Positions 15,523 to 24,328 of a stretch of 54,579 nt of DNA are shown in pieces. The notes below the pieces were generated by a model that had not been told where the DNA came from, made no database searches, and saw nothing but the letters and a program-made list of their open reading frames with translations. Numbering within the stretch: the first letter of the stretch is position 1; the number at the start of each line of letters is the position of its first letter. The stretch is taken from the NCBI GenBank assembly GCA_020832965.1, contig JAJHRM010000005.1:1-54579 (forward strand), read 5' to 3'. The translations under genes and the position numbers were made by a program. Source of the DNA: Thermofilum sp. Lineage in GTDB: Archaea > Thermoproteota > Thermoprotei > Thermofilales > Thermofilaceae.

Positions 15523-15760
15523 CAGCGCGCGCACCCTCATAGCGCCCGTCATTTCTTGGTCGGGGTGCCCCTCACCGCGCCCTAACTGTTGCTCTGGGGG
15601 CTTGGGGGTGTCATGGGGTCCGCCCGTCGCCGGGCTTCATCCCCTCCTCGGTCCCGCGCGCGGGAGCGCCCTGGGGAGCGCCTGGTGGCTGTCCCCGGGG
15701 AACGCGCGGAGTAATTACCGCCACCCCTTTATAATGTTAACTCTTCGCGCGCACCTCTAG
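15523..15760 (-). mobile_element. Internally deleted IS605-like element: solo TnpB right end (omega-RNA-like) plus left-end promoter
   Basis: From 15523 the sequence follows the right end downstream of tnpB at 30655-30860: GCGCGCGCACCCTCATAGCG, CCCGTCAT, GGTCGGGGTGCCCCTCACCG, and later TGTCATGGG and CCTCGGTCCCGCGCGCGGGA. It then passes directly to CCCCTTTATAATGTTAACTC (about 15725-15744), which matches the tnpB upstream/TATA region CCCCTTTATATGGTTAACTC (31776-31795). The tnpB coding part is missing. On the minus strand this leaves a promoter-like TATA followed by the TnpB 3' RNA region, a possible stand-alone guide-RNA gene. This fills the gap 15388-15793. Confidence 0.6.
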
Positions 15761-15793
15761 TAGCGAACCACGCAATATTCATCAAAGAAAAAA

Positions 15794-16315
15794 TCATTTT
15801 AACGCGCGCGTCAGCAGGAGGATTAGAATGGCCGAGGCCAGGAGCGTGGCTACCCAGGCGTAAATGTACTTTGACAGATAATTCCTAGCCGGGGGTTGCG
15901 GCTGGAGTAGTGCTGGCTGAGGGGGTCCTCTCTCCTCCTGCCTGAGGATAACTGGAAGCGAGGGTCTCTCGGTCTGCGCCAGGTTCGGGAATATCCTGCG
16001 GAGTACTTCCACCACGTCCTGCCTCGTTCCATGTAGGTCGCCGCTGGTCACAGCGCCTACTGGTACGTTTAGCTGTTGAAGCTTTTCTTTAAGGACTTCG
16101 GCCACGAAGTCCCTGACTTGCTGCTCCTCCCCTGGGAAAGCCTTGTACGCCTCGTCCAGGGCTATCCTAGCTACCCAAGCTGTTCTAGTAACTATTCTTG
16201 ACGGCTCGTACGCGATTAGTTGTTCCCCGTACTTGCTTAGCCAGTCCTCGAGGTCGCAGAGTTCTGAGGCAATTTTGGGATTCCTAAGTAGCTCGCCGTA
16301 CCTGTCATTAGGCAT
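15794..16315 (-). CDS. Tail-anchored protein of unknown function
   Basis: 173 residues. A helical N-terminal domain (PKIASELCDLEDWLSKYGEQ ... AWVARIALDEAYKAFPGEEQ) is followed by a Pro/Gln-rich linker (GPPQPALLQPQPPARNYLS) and a single C-terminal membrane helix (IYAWVATLLASAILILLLTR). With no signal peptide, the domain should face the cytoplasm. No family is recognised. It stands alone between the solo TnpB-end element and the ABC-2 exporter. Confidence 0.6.
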   Translation of the reverse strand: MPNDRYGELLRNPKIASELCDLEDWLSKYGEQLIAYEPSRIVTRTAWVARIALDEAYKAFPGEEQQVRDFVAEVLKEKLQQLNVPVGAVTSGDLHGTRQDVVEVLRRIFPNLAQTERPSLPVILRQEERGPPQPALLQPQPPARNYLSKYIYAWVATLLASAILILLLTRALK

Positions 16316-16470
16316 GGGTTTGGAATTGTCCGGGTAGAATAAAAAGCTTGTGAGTGCCAGCTTCTAGCATTCAAGGCTAAGGGGTACGAAGCTCCTAGAG
16401 GTTGCCGTGGAGGGGTGTTCAGGGAGCTCGCAGATCAAGGGATGCCTTTCACCTAACATTTAGTTTTTGC

Positions 16471-17202
16471 CTACTCTTCGAGTCCCCACTTCAGAACCCC
16501 TCTCAGGGCAATGGTTGAAAGTGCTAGCCAGAAGGCTGTGAGAGCAAGCGCGGTCGATGGCTGGAGGCACGTTTCAGCAGTCCCAGTAGCCCACCTTGCA
16601 AGCTCGGCAAGCGGGACCGTTGGGAAGATGAGGGCGAGGGGCCTGAGGGGCTGCGGTAGTACGGTCATTGGGTAGAAGACGGGTGGTAGGGTGGCTGTGA
16701 GTGTGTAGAGGGGGTTGGTTACGGCGGAAATATTCATGGGGTTCTTGATCCTCAAAACTATTGTCAGGGAGGAGAAGCTTCCTAGAAGGAGAGCGAGGAG
16801 CACTACAAGTGTGAGCGCTGGAAGAGCCTCGTATTTGACACCCAGGAGTAGTGCTATGACGGCTGGTGAGAGCACCTCAACGATGAAGAATGGTAGTTGC
16901 CCTAGAACCACGCCTAGATAGTACTCTGTAAGGCTCAGTGGGGACGCAACGTAAAACTCGTACTGCTTTTCCACCTTCTGCCATCCTATCATCTGCCCTA
17001 CGATGTTAAGACCTATGCCCCAGGAGCCGGCGACCATGGACGCCACGATTGCATGCTTTAAGCCTGCCACTCCTCCCCATGCAAACAGCAGTACGGAGAA
17101 CCCGAATAGGCCCACCAGCGACTGCGCGAGCCAAGTCCACTGCCTCCTCCACTGTAGGAACTGCCAGTAAGCTACCCCAATGATTCTCCAGAGAGCACTC
17201 AC
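16471..17202 (-). CDS. ABC-2 type exporter, permease
   Basis: 243 residues with about six membrane segments: VAYWQFLQWRRQWTWLAQSL at the N-terminus, GWQKVEKQYEFYVASPLSLT as the cytoplasmic elbow, and PPVFYPMTVLPQPLRPLALI near the end, all typical of ABC-2 permeases. Its start overlaps the stop of the ATPase gene by 4 bp. The substrate is unknown. It is unrelated at sequence level to the exporter at 10560-12354, so the window has two independent ABC-2 systems. Confidence 0.85.
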   Translation of the reverse strand: MSALWRIIGVAYWQFLQWRRQWTWLAQSLVGLFGFSVLLFAWGGVAGLKHAIVASMVAGSWGIGLNIVGQMIGWQKVEKQYEFYVASPLSLTEYYLGVVLGQLPFFIVEVLSPAVIALLLGVKYEALPALTLVVLLALLLGSFSSLTIVLRIKNPMNISAVTNPLYTLTATLPPVFYPMTVLPQPLRPLALIFPTVPLAELARWATGTAETCLQPSTALALTAFWLALSTIALRGVLKWGLEE

Positions 17203-18092
17203 GCTACGCCACCTCCCAGCAGGAGTATGAATGCATCCTCCAACCCGACGGAGCTAGCTGAGAGCAGAAGGGAGGGGTCCTCGAGGCTCCCAACGAAGCT
17301 GTCGAACTCCTGCCTGCTGCGGAAGTACACAATGAGCCTGTCGCCCAGATCCACAGCGTGGTCCAGCTTCAGCGCTGGGGACTTGCGCACTACAGCCCTG
17401 TGGGTGAAGGGCACCTTGGATACTAGGTCCCTCGGAGAGCCCTCGTAGAGTGCAAGACCCTTGTCCACGACTACGACTTTGTCTGCGATGGCTTCAGCCT
17501 CGCCCATGTCATGCGTAGTCATCAGGATGCACGTGCCCCCGCGAACGCGCTCCCTGAGCGCCCTCCAGACCTCCCTCCTAGCCTCGACATCTATGCCGCT
17601 GGTCGGCTCGTCTAGGAAGAGTGCTTCAGCCTCTGAGGCAAGGGCAGTTGCCACAATCACCCTCCTAATCTGGCCCCCGCTAAGCTGTCTCATCGTCCTG
17701 TTCACTTGGGCGAGCCCCACAAGGTCCAGCCACTCCCGCGCCCTCCTCTTCGCCTCGCTGTAGGAGAAGCCGCGGCTCATAAGGGTGGACACAGCGTACT
17801 CTATGGGAGTGAGGTCGATAAAGGGTGCGTAGTCCTGGGGCACGTAGAAGATGCGCCTCCTAACCTCCCGGTAGTCCATCGTGACATCGAAACCCAGCAC
17901 CTCAGCTTTGCCTGAGTCGGGCTTCAGGTTGGTGGTGAGAATCCTAATCGAGGTGGTCTTGCCTGCCCCGTTTGGTCCCGCAACAACCACTAGTTTACCC
18001 TTCTCAGCGGTGAAGCTCAAGCCTCTAAGCGCCTTCACATCCTTAAACTTCTTCACAAGCTTATCGGCCACCACGACCGCCATACCCTGCAC
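17199..18092 (-). CDS. ABC-2 type exporter, ATP-binding subunit
   Basis: 297 residues (or 294 from MAVVVADKLV at 18083). Walker A is GPNGAGKTTS, the Q-loop region is VPQDYAPFIDLTP, the signature is LSGGQ, Walker B is EALFLDEPTSGIDVEARREV and the switch His is in TTHDMGEAEA. The C-terminal extension (HAVDLGDRLIVYFRSRQEF ... VGLEDAFILLLG) is the DrrA-type tail. It is the first gene of the two-gene exporter operon with the permease. Confidence 0.88.
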   Translation of the reverse strand: MQGMAVVVADKLVKKFKDVKALRGLSFTAEKGKLVVVAGPNGAGKTTSIRILTTNLKPDSGKAEVLGFDVTMDYREVRRRIFYVPQDYAPFIDLTPIEYAVSTLMSRGFSYSEAKRRAREWLDLVGLAQVNRTMRQLSGGQIRRVIVATALASEAEALFLDEPTSGIDVEARREVWRALRERVRGGTCILMTTHDMGEAEAIADKVVVVDKGLALYEGSPRDLVSKVPFTHRAVVRKSPALKLDHAVDLGDRLIVYFRSRQEFDSFVGSLEDPSLLLSASSVGLEDAFILLLGGGVA

Positions 18093-18240
18093 CAGCAGAA
18101 ATAATCATAATAGGGCTGATATATAAACTTTTCTTGCTACATGAAACATCTATTGAATCTATGCCACACGTAGGAAAGAGTAGCGCGCGCTCTCCACGGC
18201 TCTCCAGGTATCCCCCACTTTACAACTACGCTGGCATCGA

Positions 18241-18489
18241 CTACGGCTCTAAGTCCCTCTGGCGATCCTCCCTTATCCATTTAACTATCTCCTCTGTAGG
18301 TATCTCTTTGACTCTCTTCTGAATTTCTTCTAGAATTTGAGAGGCCCTCTTTGCTAACTCTTCTTTAACTTTGGCCTCTATAACACTCCTAAGATATTCA
18401 CTCCAGTTGACGTCTACTTCTTTCATGCGTTTCTTAAGCTCTACGGGAACTTTGATTGATACATTCACAAGCCTACTCAAAGAGCTCAC
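18241..18489 (-). CDS. Orphan ribbon-helix-helix antitoxin (VapB-like)
   Basis: 82 residues: LVNVSIKVPVELKKRMKEVD with VNWSEYLRSVIEAKVKEE is a ribbon-helix-helix DNA-binding domain, followed by a charged toxin-binding-like tail (ILEEIQKRVKEIPTEEIVKW). Normally a PIN toxin gene overlaps the 3' end of such an antitoxin; here the downstream 150 bp hold none, only an AGCGCGCGCT palindrome (18182-18191). It is either an orphan antitoxin or a survivor of a deleted pair. Confidence 0.75.
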   Translation of the reverse strand: MSSLSRLVNVSIKVPVELKKRMKEVDVNWSEYLRSVIEAKVKEELAKRASQILEEIQKRVKEIPTEEIVKWIREDRQRDLEP

Positions 18490-19190
18490 CTAAAAGTAAT
18501 CTTATTCCAGGATACATTAAAGTTTTCCTAAAAGAGAATACATGGATATTTTCTCAACGGTTCGCTTCAAATACATGACTATGCTCACATCAATCTGAGA
18601 CATAAGAATCATGGCATCAACAAAGATACGAAAACCCACGTGCGTCGTATGAGGTTACTTTAGCTAGGAAAATTAAACTTTCCCAATGTTCTGAGTCAAC
18701 TATGAATAGGTTCAATATATCAAGCCCCAGGAAACGAGTACAGCCCTGCTAAAGATATCTACAAATATTGATCCTTGTCGCATTTTTGCCCTGTTAACTC
18801 ATCGAATTTCGTGTACGCCAGTAGGAGAAGGAACCCCACTATTAGTCTTCTGAGCATGCGCCATCGCATACTCCGAGAACGAAGGTGAGGCACCACAAGC
18901 AACATGGCGAGATTTTTCTAGCATCTTTCTCCCCCTTCATTCCTTAATGGGCTTTCAAGATATCTTGTTAACCCATGAAAGCTAATAGATGGGTTCACCA
19001 CGTAACGTTTACGCGCGCGTCAGAATTTTTAGTCTAATTATAGCATTATCAGACAACCGTACACGACCGCACCGATCTCGCTACTCATAGGATAATCATA
19101 TATCTAGGTGTCCTTAAGACTTTTCTGCAATGAAGCGGTTGAAGGTGTACGCTACCTAGGCGCGTGTCTATATAGTGCCCTTGGTCAGTT
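18490..19190. other. Long intergenic stretch, no supported gene
   Basis: I see no intact gene, tRNA or repeat array here. A minus-strand frame of 32 codons around 18765-18865 (MLRRLIVGFLLLLAYTKFDE) looks like a truncated membrane protein, and ACGCGCGCGT (19011-19020) belongs to the dispersed GCGCGC palindrome set. The region is probably decayed sequence. Confidence 0.4.
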
Positions 19191-19847
19191 TTAAGCCTGC
19201 CGCTTGAAGATTGTTATGCATTGCGGAGGCACGTATTTTGCTAGGCGGATTTTCGGCGTGGCTATGAGTACGTGGTATCCGTGTTTTCTTAGGCAGTCAG
19301 CGTCTATCATCAGGATTACTATTTTGGCACCGTGCCTTGCGGCGACCTCGTACGCGTCGTTTGGGTCTGTGGTGAGGTGGACGTAGGCTCTACTCATTGG
19401 TTTTATGCCTTGGGACATGATGCTTTCCAGGCTCTCTGCGGTTGTCCCGTGGTAGAGGATTTTCGTGGCGCCGTCTGCTTCGTACTTTATTTGTACTTTG
19501 AGCTCCCTGTTGTGCCCGTACCTTGTCCTTATCCTGTCTTCCTCTACTTGGAACCTGCCCTTGGGGTCTAGTGCTGCGACTGCAAGGATGTGTTCTCTTG
19601 CTACCCACGAGTAGCTACCTCGGCGCCACCTGCTTCTTATGGCGTTAACCAGCTCGTCTATGTTTACCCACCCCTCCTTGTCCATTTTGAGCTTAACAAT
19701 GCCCGGGTTGTGCCTTAGCAGGTAGCTCATTAGTCGGCTCAGTTTTTCCCTAGAGCTGCTGCTCAGGAGCGGCTTAGCTCTCGCCCCGCAGTGGGTTGGT
19801 TCCTCGGTTATCTCCCCGCAGATGAGGCACTTGTATATTCCCTTCAT
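19191..19847 (-). CDS. kptA: RNA 2'-phosphotransferase (KptA/Tpt1) with N-terminal Cys motif
   Basis: 218 residues. Tpt1/KptA motifs: SRLMSYLLRHNPGIVKLKMD (R45, H46), GWVNIDELV, LYHGTTAESLESIMSQGIKP (H133), AYVHLTTDPNDAYEVAARHG and the closing PKIRLAKYVPPQCI. The enzyme moves a 2'-phosphate from RNA to NAD+, giving ADP-ribose 1'',2''-cyclic phosphate. The first 21 residues add a Cys-rich knuckle (YKCLICGEITEEPTHCG) that most KptA lack and that may bind zinc. The gene stands alone. Its role in archaea that splice tRNA by direct ligation is unsettled. Confidence 0.9.
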   Translation of the reverse strand: MKGIYKCLICGEITEEPTHCGARAKPLLSSSSREKLSRLMSYLLRHNPGIVKLKMDKEGWVNIDELVNAIRSRWRRGSYSWVAREHILAVAALDPKGRFQVEEDRIRTRYGHNRELKVQIKYEADGATKILYHGTTAESLESIMSQGIKPMSRAYVHLTTDPNDAYEVAARHGAKIVILMIDADCLRKHGYHVLIATPKIRLAKYVPPQCITIFKRQA

Positions 19848-19979
19848 ACCGGTTGCGCTCAGGGGACGCTTGGCTAAGTATCTGCAACGTTACTTATATG
19901 ATTTTGCTGAGCGCCGATCCGCCCCTCCCGCACCCACGCAGTTGGCCAAAGTTTTTAGTGTATAGTTTCCTTTCTCTAG

Positions 19980-20330
19980 CCATGGACGGCAACTTGAGAG
20001 GCATTGTGAGCATCACTCCCGAGCTTCACTTGACGAGGGCTACACTTTTGCAAGAGGCTTAGGCGTCTTTTTGGGGGAACAAGTTCTACGCTGCTGGGAG
20101 GCCTGGGCTGGACTACTTCGTTGCAACTCTCCTCTCTAGGGGTGCTATGCTGACTACTCCTGGGACGAGCGCGGAAACTCGGTACCTGCACTGCAGAAGC
20201 AGCCTGAGAGCCTCTTAACGTCGCTAAGCAGGGTTTGAGAGCTCGAGGTAGCGCCGGGCGTGCATGGGAGTTTGGGTACAGGTTCAGGACTGCTAGGGCC
20301 GTTTTTCCTGGAGCCTGAGGCACCAGGCTA
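19980..20330 (+). pseudogene. Possible decayed gene of unknown family
   Basis: From the ATG at 19981, MDGNLRGIVSITPELHLTRA then TLLQEA is stopped in frame; the same frame continues FWGNKFYAAGRPGLDYFVAT then LLSRGAMLTTPGTSAETRYL before further stops. The composition looks like real protein and the TATA-like TTTTTAGTGTATAG lies about 28 nt upstream, but stops interrupt it three times. No family is recognised. Otherwise the 537-bp gap 19848-20384 shows nothing. Confidence 0.35.
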
Positions 20331-20362
20331 GTCGAATAGCGTGGATCTGGTGTGTGCGTGGA

Positions 20363-20372
20363 ATATTTATAG
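20363..20372 (+). promoter_or_regulatory. TATA box of the MacB-like operon
   Basis: ATATTTATAG lies 13-22 nt upstream of the ATG at 20385, slightly close but consistent with a leaderless message for the FtsX-like permease gene. Confidence 0.4.
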
Positions 20373-20384
20373 GTTTACAGCGTT

Positions 20385-21545
20385 ATGGCTGCTGTGAGTG
20401 TTTGGAGGCTTGCCCTAAAGTTCGTTGAGAGGGATATCTTGTTCAAGAAGCTCATAGCCGCTTTGACTGTGCTCGCTATTGCTAGTGGCGTTGCCACCTT
20501 CGTGAGTCTGAGGATACTGAGCGTGGGTAGCAGGACTGCTGCAATGAATATTGTCCAGCGGGTCCTCCCCGGGGAAGTTGTCATCTACGGGCAGGGGCTC
20601 TACGACGTGTCTGAGGACGTTTTATCCGACATTAGGCGTCTCCCAGGCGTGAAGGACGTTACTCCAGCTATACTCGTCACGGGCTATGTGGGGCGTGACG
20701 CTGTGTTTCTGCTTGGTGTCCGCCCGGAGGACATCAGCCACGTTGCCTCCAAGTTTGAGGAGGGGCAGAGCTTCACTAGCTTAAGTGGCCCCTACGCGGT
20801 GGCTGACTTGGGTCTGGCTAAGAGGCTTGGCTTGAAGGTTGGTGACAAGGTTGTTGTTAAGCCTCCCTTCGGCTCCTCCTTCAAGCAGTACGAAGTTGTA
20901 GGTATAGCTGAGGTGACTATGAAGATCGAGGAGATAGGCGCTGCTGGAGGGTACCTCATTCTCCCCCTTCGGGAAGCCCAGAGCCTCCTGGGGAGGCCTG
21001 GCTACGTGAGCATGGCTGTCGTGAAGGTTGAGGACGGGGTTGACCCGAACGAGGTTAAGAGCCTCATATCCGTCGTTTTCCCTGGCTCGAGGGTTATGCT
21101 CAGGGAGGAGGTTATAGGCATAGTCTTCAAGATCATGTCCCTGATTGAGGGGCTCCTCCTCTCCACGACGATGGTTGGCCTCGCGGTGGCCGTCTTCGGC
21201 ACTACTAGTACGATCACTTCCACAGTCAGGGAGCACCAGAGGGAGATAGCCATCATGCGTGCTGGCGGCTCTTCCAGGAGAGACATAGCCCTGATATTCA
21301 TGCTTGAGGCGCTCGTTTACGGGGTTTCCGGGGGGCTTCTCGGAATCTTTTTCGGCATACTTGGTGCCCAGGTGGGGATAGGGATTGTTTCTTCTTACGG
21401 CTTCCTGAATCCTCCCCTGATCCTCGAGCCGCAGACTTTGCTCCTGAGCTTCGCCTTGGCATCGGTGCTCAGCGTGCTGTCCTCCATTTACCCAGTGTGG
21501 AGAGCTACCTCAATTAAGCCTGTGGAGGTGCTGAAGAGTGAGTGA
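20385..21545 (+). CDS. FtsX/MacB-family ABC permease
   Basis: 386 residues with the MacB topology: one N-terminal membrane helix (LIAALTVLAIASGVATFVSL), a large extracytoplasmic domain (residues about 50-250, e.g. LPGVKDVTPAILVTGYVGRD), and three C-terminal helices of the FtsX domain with TSTVREHQREIAIMRAGGSS and IYPVWRATSIKPVEVLKSE. This family does not transport through the membrane but couples ATP use to mechanical work on periplasmic or extracellular substrates. The ATPase gene overlaps its 3' end by 8 bp. Confidence 0.88.
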   Translation: MAAVSVWRLALKFVERDILFKKLIAALTVLAIASGVATFVSLRILSVGSRTAAMNIVQRVLPGEVVIYGQGLYDVSEDVLSDIRRLPGVKDVTPAILVTGYVGRDAVFLLGVRPEDISHVASKFEEGQSFTSLSGPYAVADLGLAKRLGLKVGDKVVVKPPFGSSFKQYEVVGIAEVTMKIEEIGAAGGYLILPLREAQSLLGRPGYVSMAVVKVEDGVDPNEVKSLISVVFPGSRVMLREEVIGIVFKIMSLIEGLLLSTTMVGLAVAVFGTTSTITSTVREHQREIAIMRAGGSSRRDIALIFMLEALVYGVSGGLLGIFFGILGAQVGIGIVSSYGFLNPPLILEPQTLLLSFALASVLSVLSSIYPVWRATSIKPVEVLKSE

Positions 21546-22434
21546 GGAAGCTCTTGTCCTAAGGGATGTCTGGAAAATTTACAGGACTCAGACTGAGGAG
21601 ATACCTGTACTCAGGGGTGTGAGTCTTAAGGTTATGCAGGGCGAGCTTGCAGTGATTATGGGTCCCTCGGGGAGCGGCAAGAGCACACTGCTCTCCATTG
21701 CTGGTGGGCTCGAGAGCCCCTCCAGGGGTAGCGTTATTGTCGGAGGCGTAGATATAACTTGCCTGAGCGAGGACGAGTTGACTAAAATTAGAGCGAGGAA
21801 GATCGGCTTTGTATTCCAGTCATACAACCTTATCCGCAACTTGACTGCTCTCGAAAATGTGATGATGCCCCTCGTGTTCGCGGGGATCTATTCTTGGAGG
21901 CAGGCTCGGGAGATAGCGCGGAAAATGCTTGAAATCGTCGGCTTGAGGGGGCACGAGGAGAAGTTCCCTGGGCAGCTGAGCGGCGGACAGCAACAGAGAG
22001 TGGCCATTGCGAGAGCCCTAGCACCCAGCCCCGACATAATCCTGATGGACGAGCCTACGGGAAGCCTAGACGTTGACGCGGCGTCGAGAGTTTTATCCCT
22101 CGTGAAGTGGCTCAACGAGGCCTTTGGTCAAACGATAGTCGTGGTTACGCATAACCCCGAAATCGCGGAGCTGGCGACACGCACCTTCTACATTAGGGGT
22201 GGGCAGGTATTCGAGCAGCCGCCTACAAGCACTCTGGCGGAGAAGATAAGGGAGGTCAAGGCTTCTACGAGTAGGGGCGAGCTGGAAAAAGTGCAGCTTG
22301 AGTTGCTGAGGATAAAGCTGGATGCCCTAGAGTCTGCCGCAAGGCAGGGGAAAATAGCCCCCGATGTTCTGGACGCGGAGTTAAAGTCGCTTGAGGCGAG
22401 AATATCCAGGCTCGAAAAATTTGTTGAAAGATAG
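21538..22434 (+). CDS. MacB/LolD-family ABC ATPase with C-terminal coiled coil
   Basis: 298 residues from a GTG inside the 3' end of the permease gene. Walker A is GPSGSGKSTL, the signature is LSGGQQQR, Walker B is IILMDEPTGSLDVDAASRV and the switch His is in VVTHNPEIAE. After residue about 235 there is an extension (REVKASTSRGELEKVQLELL ... LKSLEARISRLEKFVER) predicted to be a coiled coil, absent from standard LolD-type ATPases. It pairs with the upstream FtsX-like permease. Confidence 0.88.
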   Translation: MSEEALVLRDVWKIYRTQTEEIPVLRGVSLKVMQGELAVIMGPSGSGKSTLLSIAGGLESPSRGSVIVGGVDITCLSEDELTKIRARKIGFVFQSYNLIRNLTALENVMMPLVFAGIYSWRQAREIARKMLEIVGLRGHEEKFPGQLSGGQQQRVAIARALAPSPDIILMDEPTGSLDVDAASRVLSLVKWLNEAFGQTIVVVTHNPEIAELATRTFYIRGGQVFEQPPTSTLAEKIREVKASTSRGELEKVQLELLRIKLDALESAARQGKIAPDVLDAELKSLEARISRLEKFVER

Positions 22435-22531
22435 CTTTAGCGGGCTTCTGCCTTCCAAAAGCGAGCGCGCGCGCCTTCCAAAACGATGCTATTCGACTAT
22501 CGACGAATTTCAAAGTTAGTTAAATCGATAT

Positions 22532-22542
22532 CTTTAAATATA
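22532..22542 (+). promoter_or_regulatory. TATA box of the secreted coiled-coil gene
   Basis: CTTTAAATATA lies 23-33 nt upstream of the ATG at 22565, giving the secreted protein its own leaderless promoter despite following the ABC genes. Confidence 0.55.
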
Positions 22543-22564
22543 TGATATACATATAGATTTCACG

Positions 22565-24328
22565 ATGAATGTGAAGTTGCGGGGGCTTGCGTCATACTTC
22601 CTCCTCTTGTTGGTCGTCATGCCCGCTTTGGGTCAGCCGGTCATCGGAGTAAAGAAGATGATCGTTAGGGAGATGGATGTCTTGCCCGGATACACGTACA
22701 ACACTACCGCCACAGTTACCCTGGTCTTTGACGGCGAGGGGGTAGTGAGCTTCACAGACTATGTTGCCTATGCTTCCCAGGGGGATGTAGTCTCTACGGA
22801 GAGAGCTTACAGCTCTGTTCTTGTGGGGGGCTTTAGGGCTACGTCCTGGCGTAACTTGAATGTTTCGAAGGGGTACACGTTGAAGTACAGCGTGCCGGCT
22901 GAGAACCTGTTTAACATCTCCATTTCTCTCGAGGCTGACGGGAAGAGCATAGCGCTTAACTGCTCTAGTGGTTACTGCGTTGGGGTAGCGCTGAGGGCGA
23001 GACTAATTAACTATTCCATTGCTGTTGCGCCGCTGAACCCCGCCTTTAGCAAGTTGCAGTTACCCGTCTCTGTGAGCTGGAGCGTTGACCCGACTTACCT
23101 CTATCCCGTCTCTTTCTCGGAGTCTCCGCAGAGCATGCGGGAGTCCGGTAGCGAGGTTAGCTTTCAGTGGAGCTCTGTGATGAATGGTTCCTACTCTTTA
23201 AGCGTGGTATTCGAGGTGAGGGGTGAGAACCCCTGGGGAGAAGTTTTTATCCCGCAGCCCATCATAATGATTACGCTGGACCCTAGGGTTCAATCGATGC
23301 TCATGTCCAAGTACAGGGAATACGCGGAGAGATTCCTGGGAAGCACTCTGGGGAATCTAACGGAGTTCGAGGAGAACGCTACCCGGCTGAGAGACCTCCT
23401 CTACAACCTGAGCAGGGGGTTTAGGGAGCAAGCTAAGCTTCTGAGCGATGCGGCTTCGCAAGCCGAGGAGGCTGCCGGCTTAATGCTAACGGCATCTTCC
23501 CAGCTTGAGCAGCTTTCGTGGGTGGCTGAGAGCTTGAGGGGCGAGATCGGAAGCGAGCTGAGCAAAGCCTCAAAACTGCTTGAGGAGGCGCGAGGCATCC
23601 TGGAAGGTTCCTCGATGAGCGTTTCCTTAACTGAGGCACAGCTAGAGAGGGTTTTTGAATCACTCAACTTGACTTACAGTAATGTCTCTTTCTCGAGCAT
23701 TAGGGAGCTTATCGAGCGCTCTAAGTCCAGGCTTGAGGAGGCCAGGTCGATGCTCGAGAAGTATAGGTCAACCCTTCAATACCTTGATAGGGTTGGGGAT
23801 CAAGCCTCAGCCGCTGCGGGTAACATGGCCGCTGCCGCGCGCAAATTGATGCTGATGGCCAGCATGCTCCGCGAGGCATCCTCTAACTTGAGCACGTTGT
23901 CTGACGGGCTTGAGAGGGCTGCTGAGCTCATGGACACGCTGATAGGAAGGGTGGAGAGGGTGAAAACAGCCGAGTACTTCCCCGAGGGGTTTAGGGAATT
24001 CAACCAGACGTTTTACAGGCAAATAGTTGAGAGCAACTCTCCCGAGGCTACGATTAGAACGGACTTCATGGGTGAAGCCTACTACTTCTCTCTGCCAGCC
24101 ATAAAGATTAAGAGGAGCGAGCCAAACGTCTCTGGCCTAACCATAGACTCTACCCCGAAGAAGATTTCCTCCCTGTGGCCCGTACCAGTGGCAGCGGTCA
24201 TCCTTGGAGCTGTCCTCTTCATTGGTAGGAGAGGCAACCGCTACGGCAACTTGGACGAGGAGAAGGTAGCGAGGCTAAACGCCCTAAGAGAGAGAATTTC
24301 GAGGATAATGGGTGAGACGGGTGCCTAG
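22565..24328 (+). CDS. Secreted, membrane-anchored coiled-coil protein
   Basis: 587 residues. The signal peptide (MNVKLRGLASYFLLLLVVMP ... ALGQ) is followed by a beta-rich region to about residue 225, a long alpha-helical coiled coil (about 250-470; LRDLLYNLSRGFREQAKLLS ... EQLSWVAESLRGEIGSELSK), and one C-terminal membrane helix (PVPVAAVILGAVLFIGRR) with a short cytoplasmic tail. The length and coiled coil recall extracellular partners of MacB-like systems, and the gene lies right after such a pair. No family name can be given. The next gene overlaps its 3' end. Confidence 0.75.
   Translation: MNVKLRGLASYFLLLLVVMPALGQPVIGVKKMIVREMDVLPGYTYNTTATVTLVFDGEGVVSFTDYVAYASQGDVVSTERAYSSVLVGGFRATSWRNLNVSKGYTLKYSVPAENLFNISISLEADGKSIALNCSSGYCVGVALRARLINYSIAVAPLNPAFSKLQLPVSVSWSVDPTYLYPVSFSESPQSMRESGSEVSFQWSSVMNGSYSLSVVFEVRGENPWGEVFIPQPIIMITLDPRVQSMLMSKYREYAERFLGSTLGNLTEFEENATRLRDLLYNLSRGFREQAKLLSDAASQAEEAAGLMLTASSQLEQLSWVAESLRGEIGSELSKASKLLEEARGILEGSSMSVSLTEAQLERVFESLNLTYSNVSFSSIRELIERSKSRLEEARSMLEKYRSTLQYLDRVGDQASAAAGNMAAAARKLMLMASMLREASSNLSTLSDGLERAAELMDTLIGRVERVKTAEYFPEGFREFNQTFYRQIVESNSPEATIRTDFMGEAYYFSLPAIKIKRSEPNVSGLTIDSTPKKISSLWPVPVAAVILGAVLFIGRRGNRYGNLDEEKVARLNALRERISRIMGETGA

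Noticed and set aside
15802..15811. ACGCGCGCGT at the end of the tail-anchored protein gene
   Set aside because: It lies within the last codons (LTRALK) and may be coding constraint rather than a site.
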